Shown one piece after another: positions 42,905-51,038 of a DNA stretch of 64,000 nucleotides (positions within the stretch are counted from its first letter, which is position 1; every line of letters begins with the position of its first letter). Source of the DNA: Streptomyces griseofuscus (lineage in GTDB: Bacteria > Actinomycetota > Actinomycetes > Streptomycetales > Streptomycetaceae); assembly GCF_014673495.1 (NCBI RefSeq), contig NZ_CP051006.1, positions 5,394,001 through 5,458,000 of the forward strand. The letters are read 5' to 3'. The notes below the pieces were generated by a model, which had not been told where the DNA came from, searched no databases, and worked only from the letters and a program-made list of their open reading frames with translations. A program made the translations under genes and the position numbers.

Positions 42905-43960
42905 ATGTCCAGGACCAGACTCTCGCTCGCCATAGCCGTCGCCCTGCTCGCCGCCCCCGCGCTGTCCGCCTGCGGTTCCTCCTCCGCCGCCTCCGACGCC
43001 AAGGAGGTCACCGTCTACAGCGCGGACGGCCTCAAGGGCGAGAACGGGGACGGCTGGTACGACAAGGTCTTCGCGGACTTCACCAAGAAGACCGGCATCA
43101 AGGTCAAGTACGTCGAGGGCGGCTCGGGCGAGGTGGTGCAGCGCGCCGTCCGCGAGAAGAGCAACCCGCAGGCCGATGTGCTGGTCACGCTGCCGCCGTT
43201 CATCCAGGAGGCCGACGCCAAGGGTCTGCTCCAGAAGTACGAGCCCGAGGGCTCGACCGCGGTCAGCGGCGCCGACAAGGCGCCCGACGGCACCTGGACC
43301 TCCGTCGTGAACAACTACTTCGGCTTCGTCTACAACAAGAAGGAGCTGAAGACGGCGCCGAAGACCTGGGACGACCTGCTCGACGCCTCGTACAAGAACA
43401 AGCTCCAGTACTCCACCCCGGGTGTCGCCGGTGACGGCACGGCCGTGCTGCTCCAGACCATGCACGACCTCGGCGGCAAGGACCAGGCCCTCGCCTATCT
43501 GAAGAGGCTCCAGGCCAACAACGTCGGCCCGTCCGCCTCCACCGGCAAGCTCGCGCCCAAGGTGGACAAGGGCGAACTGCTCGTCGCCAACGGCGATGTC
43601 CAGATGAACTACGCCCAGTCCAAGACCATGCCCAATCTCGGCATCTGGTTCCCGGCGGGCAAGGACGGCAAGCCCTCCACCTTCGCGCTGCCGTACGCCG
43701 CGGGCCTGGTCACGAAGGCCCCGCACAGCGCCAACGGCAAGAAGCTGCTCGACTTCATGCTCGCGCGGCGGGCGCAGGCCGAGGTCAGCTCCATCGGGGG
43801 CGGCTTCTCGGCCCGCGAGGACGTCAAGGCCACGGACGCCAACGCCATCGCCCTCACCAAGCTGATGGACGGCGTCGACTTCTTCCAGCCGGACTGGAAC
43901 GACATCGACAAGAACCTGACGTCGTACGTCGAGGACTGGAAGTCGGCGACCGGGAGCTGA
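42905..43960 (+). CDS. Substrate-binding lipoprotein, phosphonate ABC transporter
   Basis: 351 residues. Lipobox LSAC, so Cys23 is lipidated and the mature protein sits outside the membrane. The fold is that of the iron/thiamine/aminoethylphosphonate binding group: EVTVYSADGLKGENGDGWYD, FADFTKKTGIKVKYVEGGSG, PQADVLVTLPPFIQEADAKG, NNYFGFVYNKKEL, and STPGVAGDGTAVLLQ. Those features match PhnS-like proteins. CAGGAG precedes the start. A strong hairpin follows immediately after the stop and may set its expression level relative to the next gene. Confidence 0.92.
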   Translation: MSRTRLSLAIAVALLAAPALSACGSSSAASDAKEVTVYSADGLKGENGDGWYDKVFADFTKKTGIKVKYVEGGSGEVVQRAVREKSNPQADVLVTLPPFIQEADAKGLLQKYEPEGSTAVSGADKAPDGTWTSVVNNYFGFVYNKKELKTAPKTWDDLLDASYKNKLQYSTPGVAGDGTAVLLQTMHDLGGKDQALAYLKRLQANNVGPSASTGKLAPKVDKGELLVANGDVQMNYAQSKTMPNLGIWFPAGKDGKPSTFALPYAAGLVTKAPHSANGKKLLDFMLARRAQAEVSSIGGGFSAREDVKATDANAIALTKLMDGVDFFQPDWNDIDKNLTSYVEDWKSATGS

Positions 43961-43966
43961 TTGATT

Positions 43967-44009
43967 GGCAGGGCGCCGCCCCCGGCCCGCGCCGGGGCGG
44001 CGCCCTGCC
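43967..44009 (+). terminator. 16-bp perfect hairpin after the binding-protein gene
   Basis: Arms 43967-43982 and 43994-44009 are perfectly complementary around an 11-base loop. Six bases after the stop codon and 21 before the next start: either an operon end, partial terminator or mRNA-stabilising element. No U-run follows. Confidence 0.75.
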
Positions 44010-44030
44010 GCCCTCTCCTCGGAGGTTTCC

Positions 44031-44852
44031 GTGCCCCGTACGCCCAAAGTGCTCGTCATCGGTCTGGACGGCGCCCTCCTCGGCCGCATCGAGGACGCCG
44101 ACGCGCCCCACCTGGCCGCGCTGACGGCCGCCGGGCTCACCGCGCCGAGCCTCATCGAGCCGGGCGCGCCCACGCTGTCCGGGCCCGGCTGGGCCACGAT
44201 CCTCACCGGTGCCCGGCCCGCCAAGCACCGGGTGCGGGACAACTCCTTCACCGGCAACGCGTTCGCGCGCTACCCGGACTTCCTCACCCGGCTCGCGTCC
44301 GCCGAGCGCGACCTGGCCACCTGCGCGATCACCTCCTGGGCGCCGCTCGCCGAGAAGGTCTTCTCCGCGCGGGTCGGCACCCGGGTGGCCACGCCGGACG
44401 CGGAGTACGACGCCGGTACGACGGACCGGGCGGTCGCCGAGCTGCGACACGGGAACCCGGACGCCCTGTTCGTCCAGCTGGACGCGATCGACGACGCCGG
44501 CCACCGGCACGGCGCCGCCTCCCCGCGGTACCTGGAGGCCATCCGCGGCGCCGACGCCCAGGTCGGACGGATGGTGGCCGCGGTCCGGGCGCGGCCCGCG
44601 GATGAGGACTGGCTGGTGCTGGTCACCGCCGACCACGGCCACACCGACACCGGCGGCCACGGCGGCCCCAGCCTCCCGGAACGGGAAACCTTCCTGATCG
44701 CCGTCGGCGACGGCCTCGCGCCCGGCTCGGTCCGCACGGACGTACGGATGCCGGACGTGGCCGCCACCGCCCTCGCCCATCTCGGACTCGCCCTCGACCC
44801 GGCCTGGGACCTGGACGGGCGCCCCCTGCGCGCGCCGCCGGCCACCGGCTGA
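44031..44852 (+). CDS. Alkaline phosphatase superfamily phosphodiesterase/hydrolase
   Basis: 273 residues. Metal-dependent phosphohydrolase: VLVIGLDGALLGRIEDADAP with first metal Asp, nucleophile region APTLSGPGWATILTG, DALFVQLDAIDDAGHRHG, and LVTADHGHTDTGGHGG with metal Asp/His residues. Such enzymes include nucleotide pyrophosphatases and phosphonoacetate hydrolase; the phosphonate setting makes a role on phosphonate esters or phosphonoacetate possible. GTG 44031 follows GGAGG with eight bases. Exact substrate open. Confidence 0.85.
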   Translation: MPRTPKVLVIGLDGALLGRIEDADAPHLAALTAAGLTAPSLIEPGAPTLSGPGWATILTGARPAKHRVRDNSFTGNAFARYPDFLTRLASAERDLATCAITSWAPLAEKVFSARVGTRVATPDAEYDAGTTDRAVAELRHGNPDALFVQLDAIDDAGHRHGAASPRYLEAIRGADAQVGRMVAAVRARPADEDWLVLVTADHGHTDTGGHGGPSLPERETFLIAVGDGLAPGSVRTDVRMPDVAATALAHLGLALDPAWDLDGRPLRAPPATG

Positions 44853-44956
44853 TCGGGGGGGTACGGATCAGCCGGGGCTGATTAGGCTGGGGGCGTCGGT
44901 ACGCCGTGGTTCCGGCCCCCGCTCGTAGATCTCACGCATGCCAGGAGACGCACAAC

Positions 44957-45736
44957 ATGGCAGACCGCAAGCCGATCGAATCGTGGCTCACCGACATGGA
45001 CGGCGTCCTGATCCACGAGGGCGTGCCGATCCCCGGTGCCGAGGCCTTCCTGAAGAAGCTGCGCGACTCGGGCCGCCCCTTCCTGGTCCTCACCAACAAC
45101 TCCATCTACACCGCCCGCGATCTGCACGCCCGGCTGCGCCGGATGGGCCTGGACGTGCCGGCCGGGAACATCTGGACCTCGGCGCTGGCCACCGCCCAGT
45201 TCCTGAACGACCAGCGGCCCGGCGGCAGCGCCTATGTCATCGGCGAGGCCGGTCTGACCACCGCGCTGCACGACGTCGGCTACGTCCTCACCGACCACGA
45301 GCCCGACTTCGTGATCCTGGGCGAGACCCGCACCTACTCCTTCGAGGCCATGACCAAGGCCGTGCGGCTGATCAACGACGGCGCCCGGTTCATCGCCACC
45401 AACCCCGACAACGTCGGCCCCTCCACCGAGGGCGCGCTGCCCGCCACCGGCTCGGTCGCCGCCCTGATCACCGCCGCGACCGGCCGCAAGCCCTACTTCG
45501 TCGGCAAGCCCAACCCGCTGATGATGCGCGCGGGCCTGAACGCGATCGGCGCCCACTCCGAGACCTCCGCGATGATCGGCGACCGGATGGACACCGATGT
45601 CCTGGCGGGCCTGGAGGCCGGGATGCGCACCTTCCTGGTGCTCAGCGGGGTGACCCAGCCGCAGGAGGTGGACGCCTATCCGTTCCGGCCCTCCCAGGTA
45701 GTGGACTCCATCGCCGACCTGGTCGACCTCATCTGA
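44957..45736 (+). CDS. HAD-IIA family hydrolase (NagD-like)
   Basis: 259 residues. Phosphatase of the NagD type. Nucleophile region WLTDMDGVLIHEG, then PFLVLTNNSIYTARDL (motif II Thr/Ser), FVGKPNPLMMRAG (motif III Lys), AMIGDRMDTDVLAGLEAG (motif IV). AGGAGA precedes ATG 44957. About 100 bp after the previous gene, so it may be the last member of the phosphonate operon or a separate unit. NagD acts on nucleotides; the substrate here is unknown. Confidence 0.92.
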   Translation: MADRKPIESWLTDMDGVLIHEGVPIPGAEAFLKKLRDSGRPFLVLTNNSIYTARDLHARLRRMGLDVPAGNIWTSALATAQFLNDQRPGGSAYVIGEAGLTTALHDVGYVLTDHEPDFVILGETRTYSFEAMTKAVRLINDGARFIATNPDNVGPSTEGALPATGSVAALITAATGRKPYFVGKPNPLMMRAGLNAIGAHSETSAMIGDRMDTDVLAGLEAGMRTFLVLSGVTQPQEVDAYPFRPSQVVDSIADLVDLI

Positions 45737-45844
45737 CATCGGCGGCTCAAACCCGGTCTCACCCGGACGGAGCAGCGGGGCACCCCTTCGGGATGCGGGG
45801 GCGCCCCGGCCGGGAGAACCTCCTTACGTGTCTGGAGGTTCACG

Positions 45845-46351
45845 ATGGGCTCACTTCCCCTCACTGTGTGCAGCGGCCTGCTGGTCGTAGCCGCGCTCGG
45901 CCCGGCGGCCCAGGCCGCCCACGCGGCGGACGGCGGCACCCTCGTCGCGGCACCCGCCGCCCCCGCACCGGGGGCCGAGGTGGCCCTGAAGGTCAGCGGC
46001 TGCACCGGGAGCCAGGCCGTCGCCGCCTCGCGCGCCTTCACCGCCGACGCCCGCCTCACCGGCACTCAGGGCGCCCTCTCCGGGAGCGCCCGCGTCGGCT
46101 CCACGGTCGGGCCGGGCGCCTACGAGGTCAAGGTGACCTGCGCCGACCGGGTGGTGAACGGCAGGATCACGATCGCGGCCATGGGCAAAGGAGCCTCCGC
46201 CGCTCCGGTCGACGCCGCCGCGCACTTCGCCACCGTGGCCACCAGCGGCTCCGGACCCGACACCGCGCAGGCCATGACCGGGCTCGCGCTGGCCTCGATC
46301 GCCGCCGTCGCCGTGGGCCTGCGCACCCGCCGGGGCCGCCGTACCCGCTGA
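45845..46351 (+). CDS. Secreted or membrane-anchored surface protein
   Basis: 168 residues. Signal peptide (SLPLTVCSGLLVVAALGPAA ending AAHAA), a beta-type domain with two cysteines (KVSGCTGSQAV and VKVTCADRVVNG), then a C-terminal hydrophobic helix (MTGLALASIAAVAVGL) and RRGRRTR tail. No LPxTG or LAxTG before the helix, so it is held by the membrane helix rather than sorted. GGAGG is eight bases before ATG 45845. Converges with a FadR-type gene. Role unknown. Confidence 0.8.
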   Translation: MGSLPLTVCSGLLVVAALGPAAQAAHAADGGTLVAAPAAPAPGAEVALKVSGCTGSQAVAASRAFTADARLTGTQGALSGSARVGSTVGPGAYEVKVTCADRVVNGRITIAAMGKGASAAPVDAAAHFATVATSGSGPDTAQAMTGLALASIAAVAVGLRTRRGRRTR

Positions 46352-46367
46352 ACCGCCGGCGGCGGGC

Positions 46368-47039
46368 TCATCCCGACAGACGGGTCCGTACGTTCCCGAA
46401 GTGGTCCCTTATGGCGCGCTCCGCACGCGGTGAGTCCCCGGAGCGGACCGCGTCCAGGATCTCCCGGTGCTGGCGGCAGGTCACCCGGGGGTCCTGCGGC
46501 ACATCCAGCAGATCCCGGCGCACCCGGTGGAAGGCGTCCCAGAACGCCTCGAGGACCTCGCTGAGCAGGGCGTTGTCCAGACCCCGGTAGAGCGTGGCGT
46601 GGAAGGCGCGGTCGGTGTCGGCGAGCCCGGCGCCCTGGGCCGCCTGCTGCTCCATGCGGTCGACCAGCGCGTCCAGCTCGGCCAGGTCCGCCTGCGGCAG
46701 CCGCCCGGCGAGCCGGGAGACGAGGCCGGTCTCCACGGCCTCGCGCAGTTCGAGGAGCTGGAGCAGCGAGTCCTCGCCGCGATAGTGGCCGACGACCGTG
46801 CGGAAGGCGAGGCCCTCGATCATCGGCGCGAACGACATCGGGCCGACGTACGTCCCGAAGCCGTGCCGGATCTCCACGATGCCCATCGCCTGGAGCGCCT
46901 TGAGCGCCTCGCGCACCGAGTTCCGGCTCGCCCCGAGGAACTCCATCAGCTCCGGCTCGGTCGGCAGCGGGGCCCCGGGAGGCAGCCGCCGGTCCACGAT
47001 CAGCCTCTTGATCCGCTCCTGAAGGTCCCGCGCTGCCAT
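46368..47039 (-). CDS. GntR/FadR family regulator with FCD domain
   Basis: 223 residues. Winged helix (PLPTEPELMEFLGASRNSVR, then EALKALQAMGIVEIRHGFGT) and a C-terminal FCD helical domain with the metal-site residues D...H...H (DTDRAFHATLYRGL, CRQHREILDAVRSGD). These bind small organic acids. ATG 47039 used; the open frame extends upstream into the tRNA tail region. Targets unknown; no metabolic gene is divergent from it. Confidence 0.9.
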   Translation of the reverse strand: MAARDLQERIKRLIVDRRLPPGAPLPTEPELMEFLGASRNSVREALKALQAMGIVEIRHGFGTYVGPMSFAPMIEGLAFRTVVGHYRGEDSLLQLLELREAVETGLVSRLAGRLPQADLAELDALVDRMEQQAAQGAGLADTDRAFHATLYRGLDNALLSEVLEAFWDAFHRVRRDLLDVPQDPRVTCRQHREILDAVRSGDSPRAERAIRDHFGNVRTRLSG

Positions 47040-47124
47040 GGCCAGAGAGTAGCGGCCCCATGAAGCGGGGCATACGAAAAGGTCCCCCGCCGATGGGAGG
47101 GGCTGAGGCTGGGTTCCGGGGGGC

Positions 47125-47164
47125 GTGGGTGGCGAAGCCCCCACCGCGCGCGGCGAAGCCGCGC
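47125..47164 (-). other. Two GC hairpins in the first tRNA-Lys tail
   Basis: GTGGG...CCCAC around 47125-47144 and GCGCGGC-GAA-GCCGCGC at 47148-47164. The same pair occurs after the second tRNA-Lys gene (about 50769-50805) and one of them after the third. Confidence 0.6.
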
Positions 47165-47173
47165 AATAACAGA

Positions 47174-47218
47174 GATGGCGACCTATTTCCGCGTTGTCTG
47201 CGGAAATAGGTCGCCATC
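47174..47218 (-). terminator. 19-bp hairpin downstream of tRNA-Lys copy 1
   Basis: Perfect 19-bp stem (47174-47192 with 47200-47218), 7-base loop, starting 8 bp after the tRNA 3' end. Probable terminator. Stem base GATGGCG/CGCCATC is shared with copies 2 and 3, the upper stem is not. Confidence 0.8.
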
Positions 47219-47225
47219 GTCATCG

Positions 47226-47299
47226 TGCGCCGCCAGGGACTCGAACCCCGGACCCGCTGATTAAGAGTCAGCTGCTCTAACCAACTGAGCTAGCGGCGC
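47226..47299 (-). tRNA. tRNA-Lys, anticodon CUU, copy 1
   Basis: 74 bases without encoded CCA. Acceptor GCGCCGC/GCGGCGC, discriminator A, anticodon arm GCTGA-CTCTTAA-TCAGC reading CTT, T arm CGGGG-TTCGAGT-CCCTG. Identical in sequence to copies at 50867-50940 and 62074-62147. Confidence 0.96.
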
Positions 47300-47475
47300 C
47301 TGCTGACAGAGAGAACTCTACCTGACCTGTGCGGGTGCTTCTGACCGTCGGGAGGGGGCTTCGGAGGGGGCCGTACATCATTCGGACCGTCAAAGTGCGC
47401 GTCGCGCGGACAGTTGGGAAACTGATCAACGTGCACACAAGCGGACAAAAACACCATGAATGTGAGGCAGATCGC

Positions 47476-48762
47476 ATGACCGCTCCGGCGTTCGAGGAGT
47501 TCGAACCCGCGCGCGACTGTGGCTGTCCCGGCTGTGTCCACCGGCGGCGCCCCCGTCCCCGCCAGCCACCCTGCCGCCCCGCCCGCCTCCCCGCGCGGCG
47601 CGGGATGGTCGTCGTGGCCGCCGTGTCCGCGGCCCTCGGCGTGGTGACCCCGGCGGCCGCCCTACCCGCCGGCCACCTCCCGCACCGCCAGGCCGTCCCC
47701 GGTGACGGCCCCGACACCCCCCAGGGCGCGGAGGCCCCCCTGCACGGCCCTGGCAGCGGCTCCACCCGGCCCGGCGGCGTCCTCACCCCGCGCACCACCC
47801 GCAACGCCATCATCAAGCGGGCCAAGTCCTGGGTGACCGCGAAGGTGCCGTACAGCATGGGCCGCTACTGGACCGACGGCTACCGGCAGGACTGCTCCGG
47901 CTATGTCTCCATGGCCTGGGGCCTGAACAGCAACCAGTGGACGGGCAGCCTCGCCAAGTACGGCGTGAAGATCAAGAAGTCTCAGCTCCAGCCCGGCGAC
48001 ATGCTGCTCTTCCACAACACCGCCAACCCACAGAACGGCTCGCACGTGGTGATCTTCGGCGGCTGGACGGACTCCGCCCACACCCACTACAAGGTCTACG
48101 AGCAGACACCCCCGCACACCCGCAGCCGGACGACCCCCTACCCCTACTGGAGCAACGCCGGGAAGTACGTCCCCTACCGCTACAGGGGCCTGGACACCGG
48201 CAGCGCGGGCGCCGAGGCGACCGGCGGCAAGACCTCCTTGGAGTTCCCCGGCGCGGACTCCTTCGGGCCGGGCGCGGTCAACGAGTACGTCACCGAGCTG
48301 GGCCGGATGCTGATGGCCCGGGGCGCGGCGCCGTACTACCCGAAGGGTCCGGGCCCGGCCTGGAGCGAGGCGGACCGGCGGGCCACCGAGGCGTTCCAGC
48401 GGGCCCAGGGCTGGGACGACGAGGAGGCCGACGGGCTGCCGGGACCGCGCACCTGGGACCTGCTCACCTCCGGCCGGGGCCGGGACATCGCCCCGGACGC
48501 GGCGGAGCCCGCCTCGCACGGCGTCTCCGGCTACCCCGGCAAGGGCTACTTCCGTCCGGGGCAGAGCAACGACTACGTCACCCGGCTCAGGGTCCAGCTG
48601 ACCCGTAAGGGGTTCGGCCGGTTCTACGGCGACGGTCCGAGGCCGCGCTGGGATGAGGCGGACCGGCAGGCGGTGGCGGCCTTCCAGCGCGCCCAGGGCT
48701 GGCGGGGCGGCGCCGCCGACGGCTCGGTCGGCCCCGAGACCTGGCGCCGCCTGTTCCTCTGA
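47476..48762 (+). CDS. Secreted NlpC/P60-like peptidase with two peptidoglycan-binding repeats
   Basis: 428 residues. A cytoplasmic N-terminus with a cysteine cluster (RDCGCPGCVHRRR), a helix or signal (GMVVVAAVSAALGVVTPAAA), an NlpC/P60-like domain with catalytic Cys140 in YRQDCSGYVSMAWG and His in GSHVVIFGG, then two repeats of about 80 residues that each end in AFQRAQGW and a G-P-x-T-W motif, as in PG_binding domains. Probably cleaves or remodels peptidoglycan. Start ATG 47476 with GAGG eight bases upstream; the longer frame runs into the tRNA promoter. Confidence 0.9.
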   Translation: MTAPAFEEFEPARDCGCPGCVHRRRPRPRQPPCRPARLPARRGMVVVAAVSAALGVVTPAAALPAGHLPHRQAVPGDGPDTPQGAEAPLHGPGSGSTRPGGVLTPRTTRNAIIKRAKSWVTAKVPYSMGRYWTDGYRQDCSGYVSMAWGLNSNQWTGSLAKYGVKIKKSQLQPGDMLLFHNTANPQNGSHVVIFGGWTDSAHTHYKVYEQTPPHTRSRTTPYPYWSNAGKYVPYRYRGLDTGSAGAEATGGKTSLEFPGADSFGPGAVNEYVTELGRMLMARGAAPYYPKGPGPAWSEADRRATEAFQRAQGWDDEEADGLPGPRTWDLLTSGRGRDIAPDAAEPASHGVSGYPGKGYFRPGQSNDYVTRLRVQLTRKGFGRFYGDGPRPRWDEADRQAVAAFQRAQGWRGGAADGSVGPETWRRLFL

Positions 48763-48835
48763 CCGGCCCCGACCGCGGTACCCCACCCATCAGTTCACGT
48801 TCATGACGCATCTGGCGCGGAGGCTGGAGGCACGC

Positions 48836-50038
48836 ATGAGTACGACCACCCACACACCGTCCGAGTCCGAGGGGCGACCCCACCCGGCCACGGCCACCGG
48901 CACCCGCCCGGCCCGGCTGATCCGCAACGAGTCCACCACCGAGATCCCGGTCCATCTGCTCTTCCGCGACGACCCCGGGGGCCACGACCGTCCCGCGGCG
49001 GACGATCCCGTACGGGTGCCCCCCAAGCCCGCCGTGGTGAGCCGCCGGCAGGGCACCGGTGAACTGCCGCGCGCGAGCCGCCCGGCACCGCCGCCGCGGC
49101 GCCCGCTGCCCCGGCTCGACCCGGAGCTGACGGAACGGGAGGCACGGGTGCTGCCCGGGGCGGCCGGGGTGCTCGCCGGGGCCTGCGGGGTCACCGGCTG
49201 CCTGGCCGCCTCCTGGTGGGCGGGGGTGCTGCCGCCGCTCACCGCCCAGGCGCTGCGCCTGCCGCAGCCCGCGGGCACGGGGCTCGGCCCCGCGCAGTGG
49301 GCGGCGTACGCCGGGGCCGGACTGCTCGGCACGGCCGGGTTCGGCGGGCTGGCCCGGGGGCGCACCGGACGGGCCTGGGTGGTGGGCCTGTTCGGCCGCT
49401 ACCGGGGGACGGTACGGCGCACCGGGCTGCTCTGGGTCAACCCGCTGCTGCGGCGCCGGCGGGTCGACGTACGGCTGCGGCACTGGCGCAGCGAGGCGCT
49501 CCCCGCGACCGATCCGGGCGGCACGCCGCTGCGGGTGGTGGTGCTCGTGGTGTGGCGGGTGCGGGACACCGCGCGGGCGGTGCTCGGCCTTGAGGACCAT
49601 GAGCGGTATCTGCGCGAGTGCGTGGAGGCGGCGCTGGCCCGGGTGCCGGTGGAGCCCGCGGGCGGCGGCCGGGGCGGGCCCGCGGCGGCGGGGGAGACGC
49701 TGACCCGGCTGGTGACGGCGGAGACCGCGCCGACCGGTCTTGAGGTGTACTCCGTGCGGCCGCTGCGGGTGGAGTACGCGCCGGAGGTCGCGGCGGCGAT
49801 GGAGCGCCGCCGGAACGCCGCGCTGGACGCCCGGCAGCGGGCCAGCATGCTCAGCTCGGTGGTGGACTCCGTGGAGGACACGGTGACCCGGCTGACCACG
49901 CGCGGCCTGGTCGAGCTGGACGAGGGCGAGCGCAAGGTGCTGGTGCGGGATCTCACGGTGGCGTTCTGCGCCGGGCACGGGGAGCTGGGGAGCACCGTCT
50001 CCGCCACTGGTATGGACATGCTCAAGTGCCGCCCATAA
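48836..50038 (+). CDS. SPFH/Band 7 domain membrane protein
   Basis: 400 residues. About 100 Pro-rich residues, two membrane helices (GAAGVLAGACGVTGCLAASW and AAYAGAGLLGTAGFGGLA), then a Band 7 domain: GRYRGTVRRTGLLWVNPLLR, VDVRLRHWRSEALPATDPGG, LRVVVLVVWRVRDTARAVLG, ETAPTGLEVYSVRPLRVEYA. Ends with RQRASMLSSVVDSVEDTVTR and LVELDEGERKVLVRDL. These proteins form membrane microdomain scaffolds. GGAGG before ATG 48836. Exact role in Streptomyces unknown. Confidence 0.88.
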   Translation: MSTTTHTPSESEGRPHPATATGTRPARLIRNESTTEIPVHLLFRDDPGGHDRPAADDPVRVPPKPAVVSRRQGTGELPRASRPAPPPRRPLPRLDPELTEREARVLPGAAGVLAGACGVTGCLAASWWAGVLPPLTAQALRLPQPAGTGLGPAQWAAYAGAGLLGTAGFGGLARGRTGRAWVVGLFGRYRGTVRRTGLLWVNPLLRRRRVDVRLRHWRSEALPATDPGGTPLRVVVLVVWRVRDTARAVLGLEDHERYLRECVEAALARVPVEPAGGGRGGPAAAGETLTRLVTAETAPTGLEVYSVRPLRVEYAPEVAAAMERRRNAALDARQRASMLSSVVDSVEDTVTRLTTRGLVELDEGERKVLVRDLTVAFCAGHGELGSTVSATGMDMLKCRP

Positions 50039-50046
50039 TCTGTGAC

Positions 50047-50060
50047 TTGGTCTAGACCTT
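50047..50060 (+). promoter_or_regulatory. DasR-type operator before the chitin oxidase gene
   Basis: TTGGTCTAGACCTT: the TGGTCTAGACC core is identical to the centre of the dre consensus. It lies 48 bp before the LPMO start, in the promoter region, and is the fourth such site in the window. Confidence 0.85.
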
Positions 50061-50107
50061 CCCCTGCATGGCTCAGTGAACTCCCCACGTTCTCCAGGAG
50101 CGGCAGT

Positions 50108-50713
50108 ATGCGCATCAAGACCAAAATGTCCGCAGTCGCGCTCGGGGTGGTGACCGCCGGAGCGTTCGCGCTCTCCACCGGCGGCGCCAGCGGGCACGGC
50201 TACACCGACCTCCCCATCAGCAGACAGAAGCTCTGCGCCAACGGCACGGTCAAGGGCTGCGGCGACATCCAGTACGAGCCGCAGAGCGTCGAGGGGCCCA
50301 AGGGCTTCCCGGCCACCGGGCCGGCCGACGGCCAGCTCTGCAACGGCAGCGTGGACCGTTTCGCCCAGCTCAGCTCACCGACCACGCCGTCCGGTGCCGC
50401 CTGGCCCACCACCCAGGTGACCGGCGGGCAGTCGTACACCTTCCGCTGGCAGTTCACGGCCCGGCACGCCACGACGGACTTCAAGTACTACGTCACCAAG
50501 CAGGGCTGGAACCAGAACCACCCGCTGTCCCGCTCGGACCTCAACCTCACGCCGTTCCTGACGGTGCCCTACAACGGCCAGCAGCCGCCGGCCACGCTCA
50601 GCCACAGCGGCGTCCTGCCGACGGGCCTGTCCGGACATCACGTGATCCTCGCGGTCTGGACGATCGCCGACACGGGCAACGCCTTCTACGCCTGCTCGGA
50701 CGTCAACTTCTGA
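50108..50713 (+). CDS. AA10 lytic polysaccharide monooxygenase, chitin-binding
   Basis: 201 residues. Secreted copper enzyme that oxidatively cuts crystalline chitin. Signal peptide ends ...GGASG, so the mature protein starts with His30 in HGYTDLPISR; this histidine and His120 (FTARHATTDF) form the copper brace. TFRWQFTARHATTDFKYYVT and the C-terminal NAFYACSDVNF are typical. No extra carbohydrate-binding module. A DasR site upstream joins it to chitin and N-acetylglucosamine control together with nagE/nagF at the start of the window. A terminator follows. Confidence 0.95.
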   Translation: MRIKTKMSAVALGVVTAGAFALSTGGASGHGYTDLPISRQKLCANGTVKGCGDIQYEPQSVEGPKGFPATGPADGQLCNGSVDRFAQLSSPTTPSGAAWPTTQVTGGQSYTFRWQFTARHATTDFKYYVTKQGWNQNHPLSRSDLNLTPFLTVPYNGQQPPATLSHSGVLPTGLSGHHVILAVWTIADTGNAFYACSDVNF

Positions 50714-50724
50714 GGTACGCGGAA

Positions 50725-50750
50725 GGGCCCCTCGCTGTTGCGAGGGGCCC
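50725..50750 (+). terminator. Terminator after the chitin oxidase gene
   Basis: GGGCCCCTCGC-TGTT-GCGAGGGGCCC, 11-bp perfect stem, 12 bp after the stop codon. Confidence 0.85.
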
Positions 50751-50814
50751 GACCTTGGCGTTGGGGGTGTGGGTGGCGAAGCCCCCACCGCGCGGCGAAG
50801 CCGCGAAAAACAGA

Positions 50815-50859
50815 GATGGCGGTCCATGTTCGCGCTTTTTGCGAACATGGACCGCCATC
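50815..50859 (-). terminator. 19-bp hairpin downstream of tRNA-Lys copy 2
   Basis: Perfect 19-bp stem (50815-50833 with 50841-50859), 7-base loop, same distance from the tRNA as in copy 1. The upper stem differs from copy 1 at several positions, each compensated on the other arm. Confidence 0.8.
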
Positions 50860-50866
50860 GTCATCG

Positions 50867-50940
50867 TGCGCCGCCAGGGACTCGAACCCCGGACCCGCTG
50901 ATTAAGAGTCAGCTGCTCTAACCAACTGAGCTAGCGGCGC
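50867..50940 (-). tRNA. tRNA-Lys, anticodon CUU, copy 2
   Basis: Same 74-base sequence as copy 1. No encoded CCA. Downstream hairpin present, upstream region different. Confidence 0.96.
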
Positions 50941-51038
50941 GTGACTCTCGCCTTCCGCTCTCGCGGCCGGCGACGAAGAAAATACTACCTGGTCCTCGGG
51001 GGTGCTCATGACCACCCGAGAGGCCGCCCGGGATCCGC

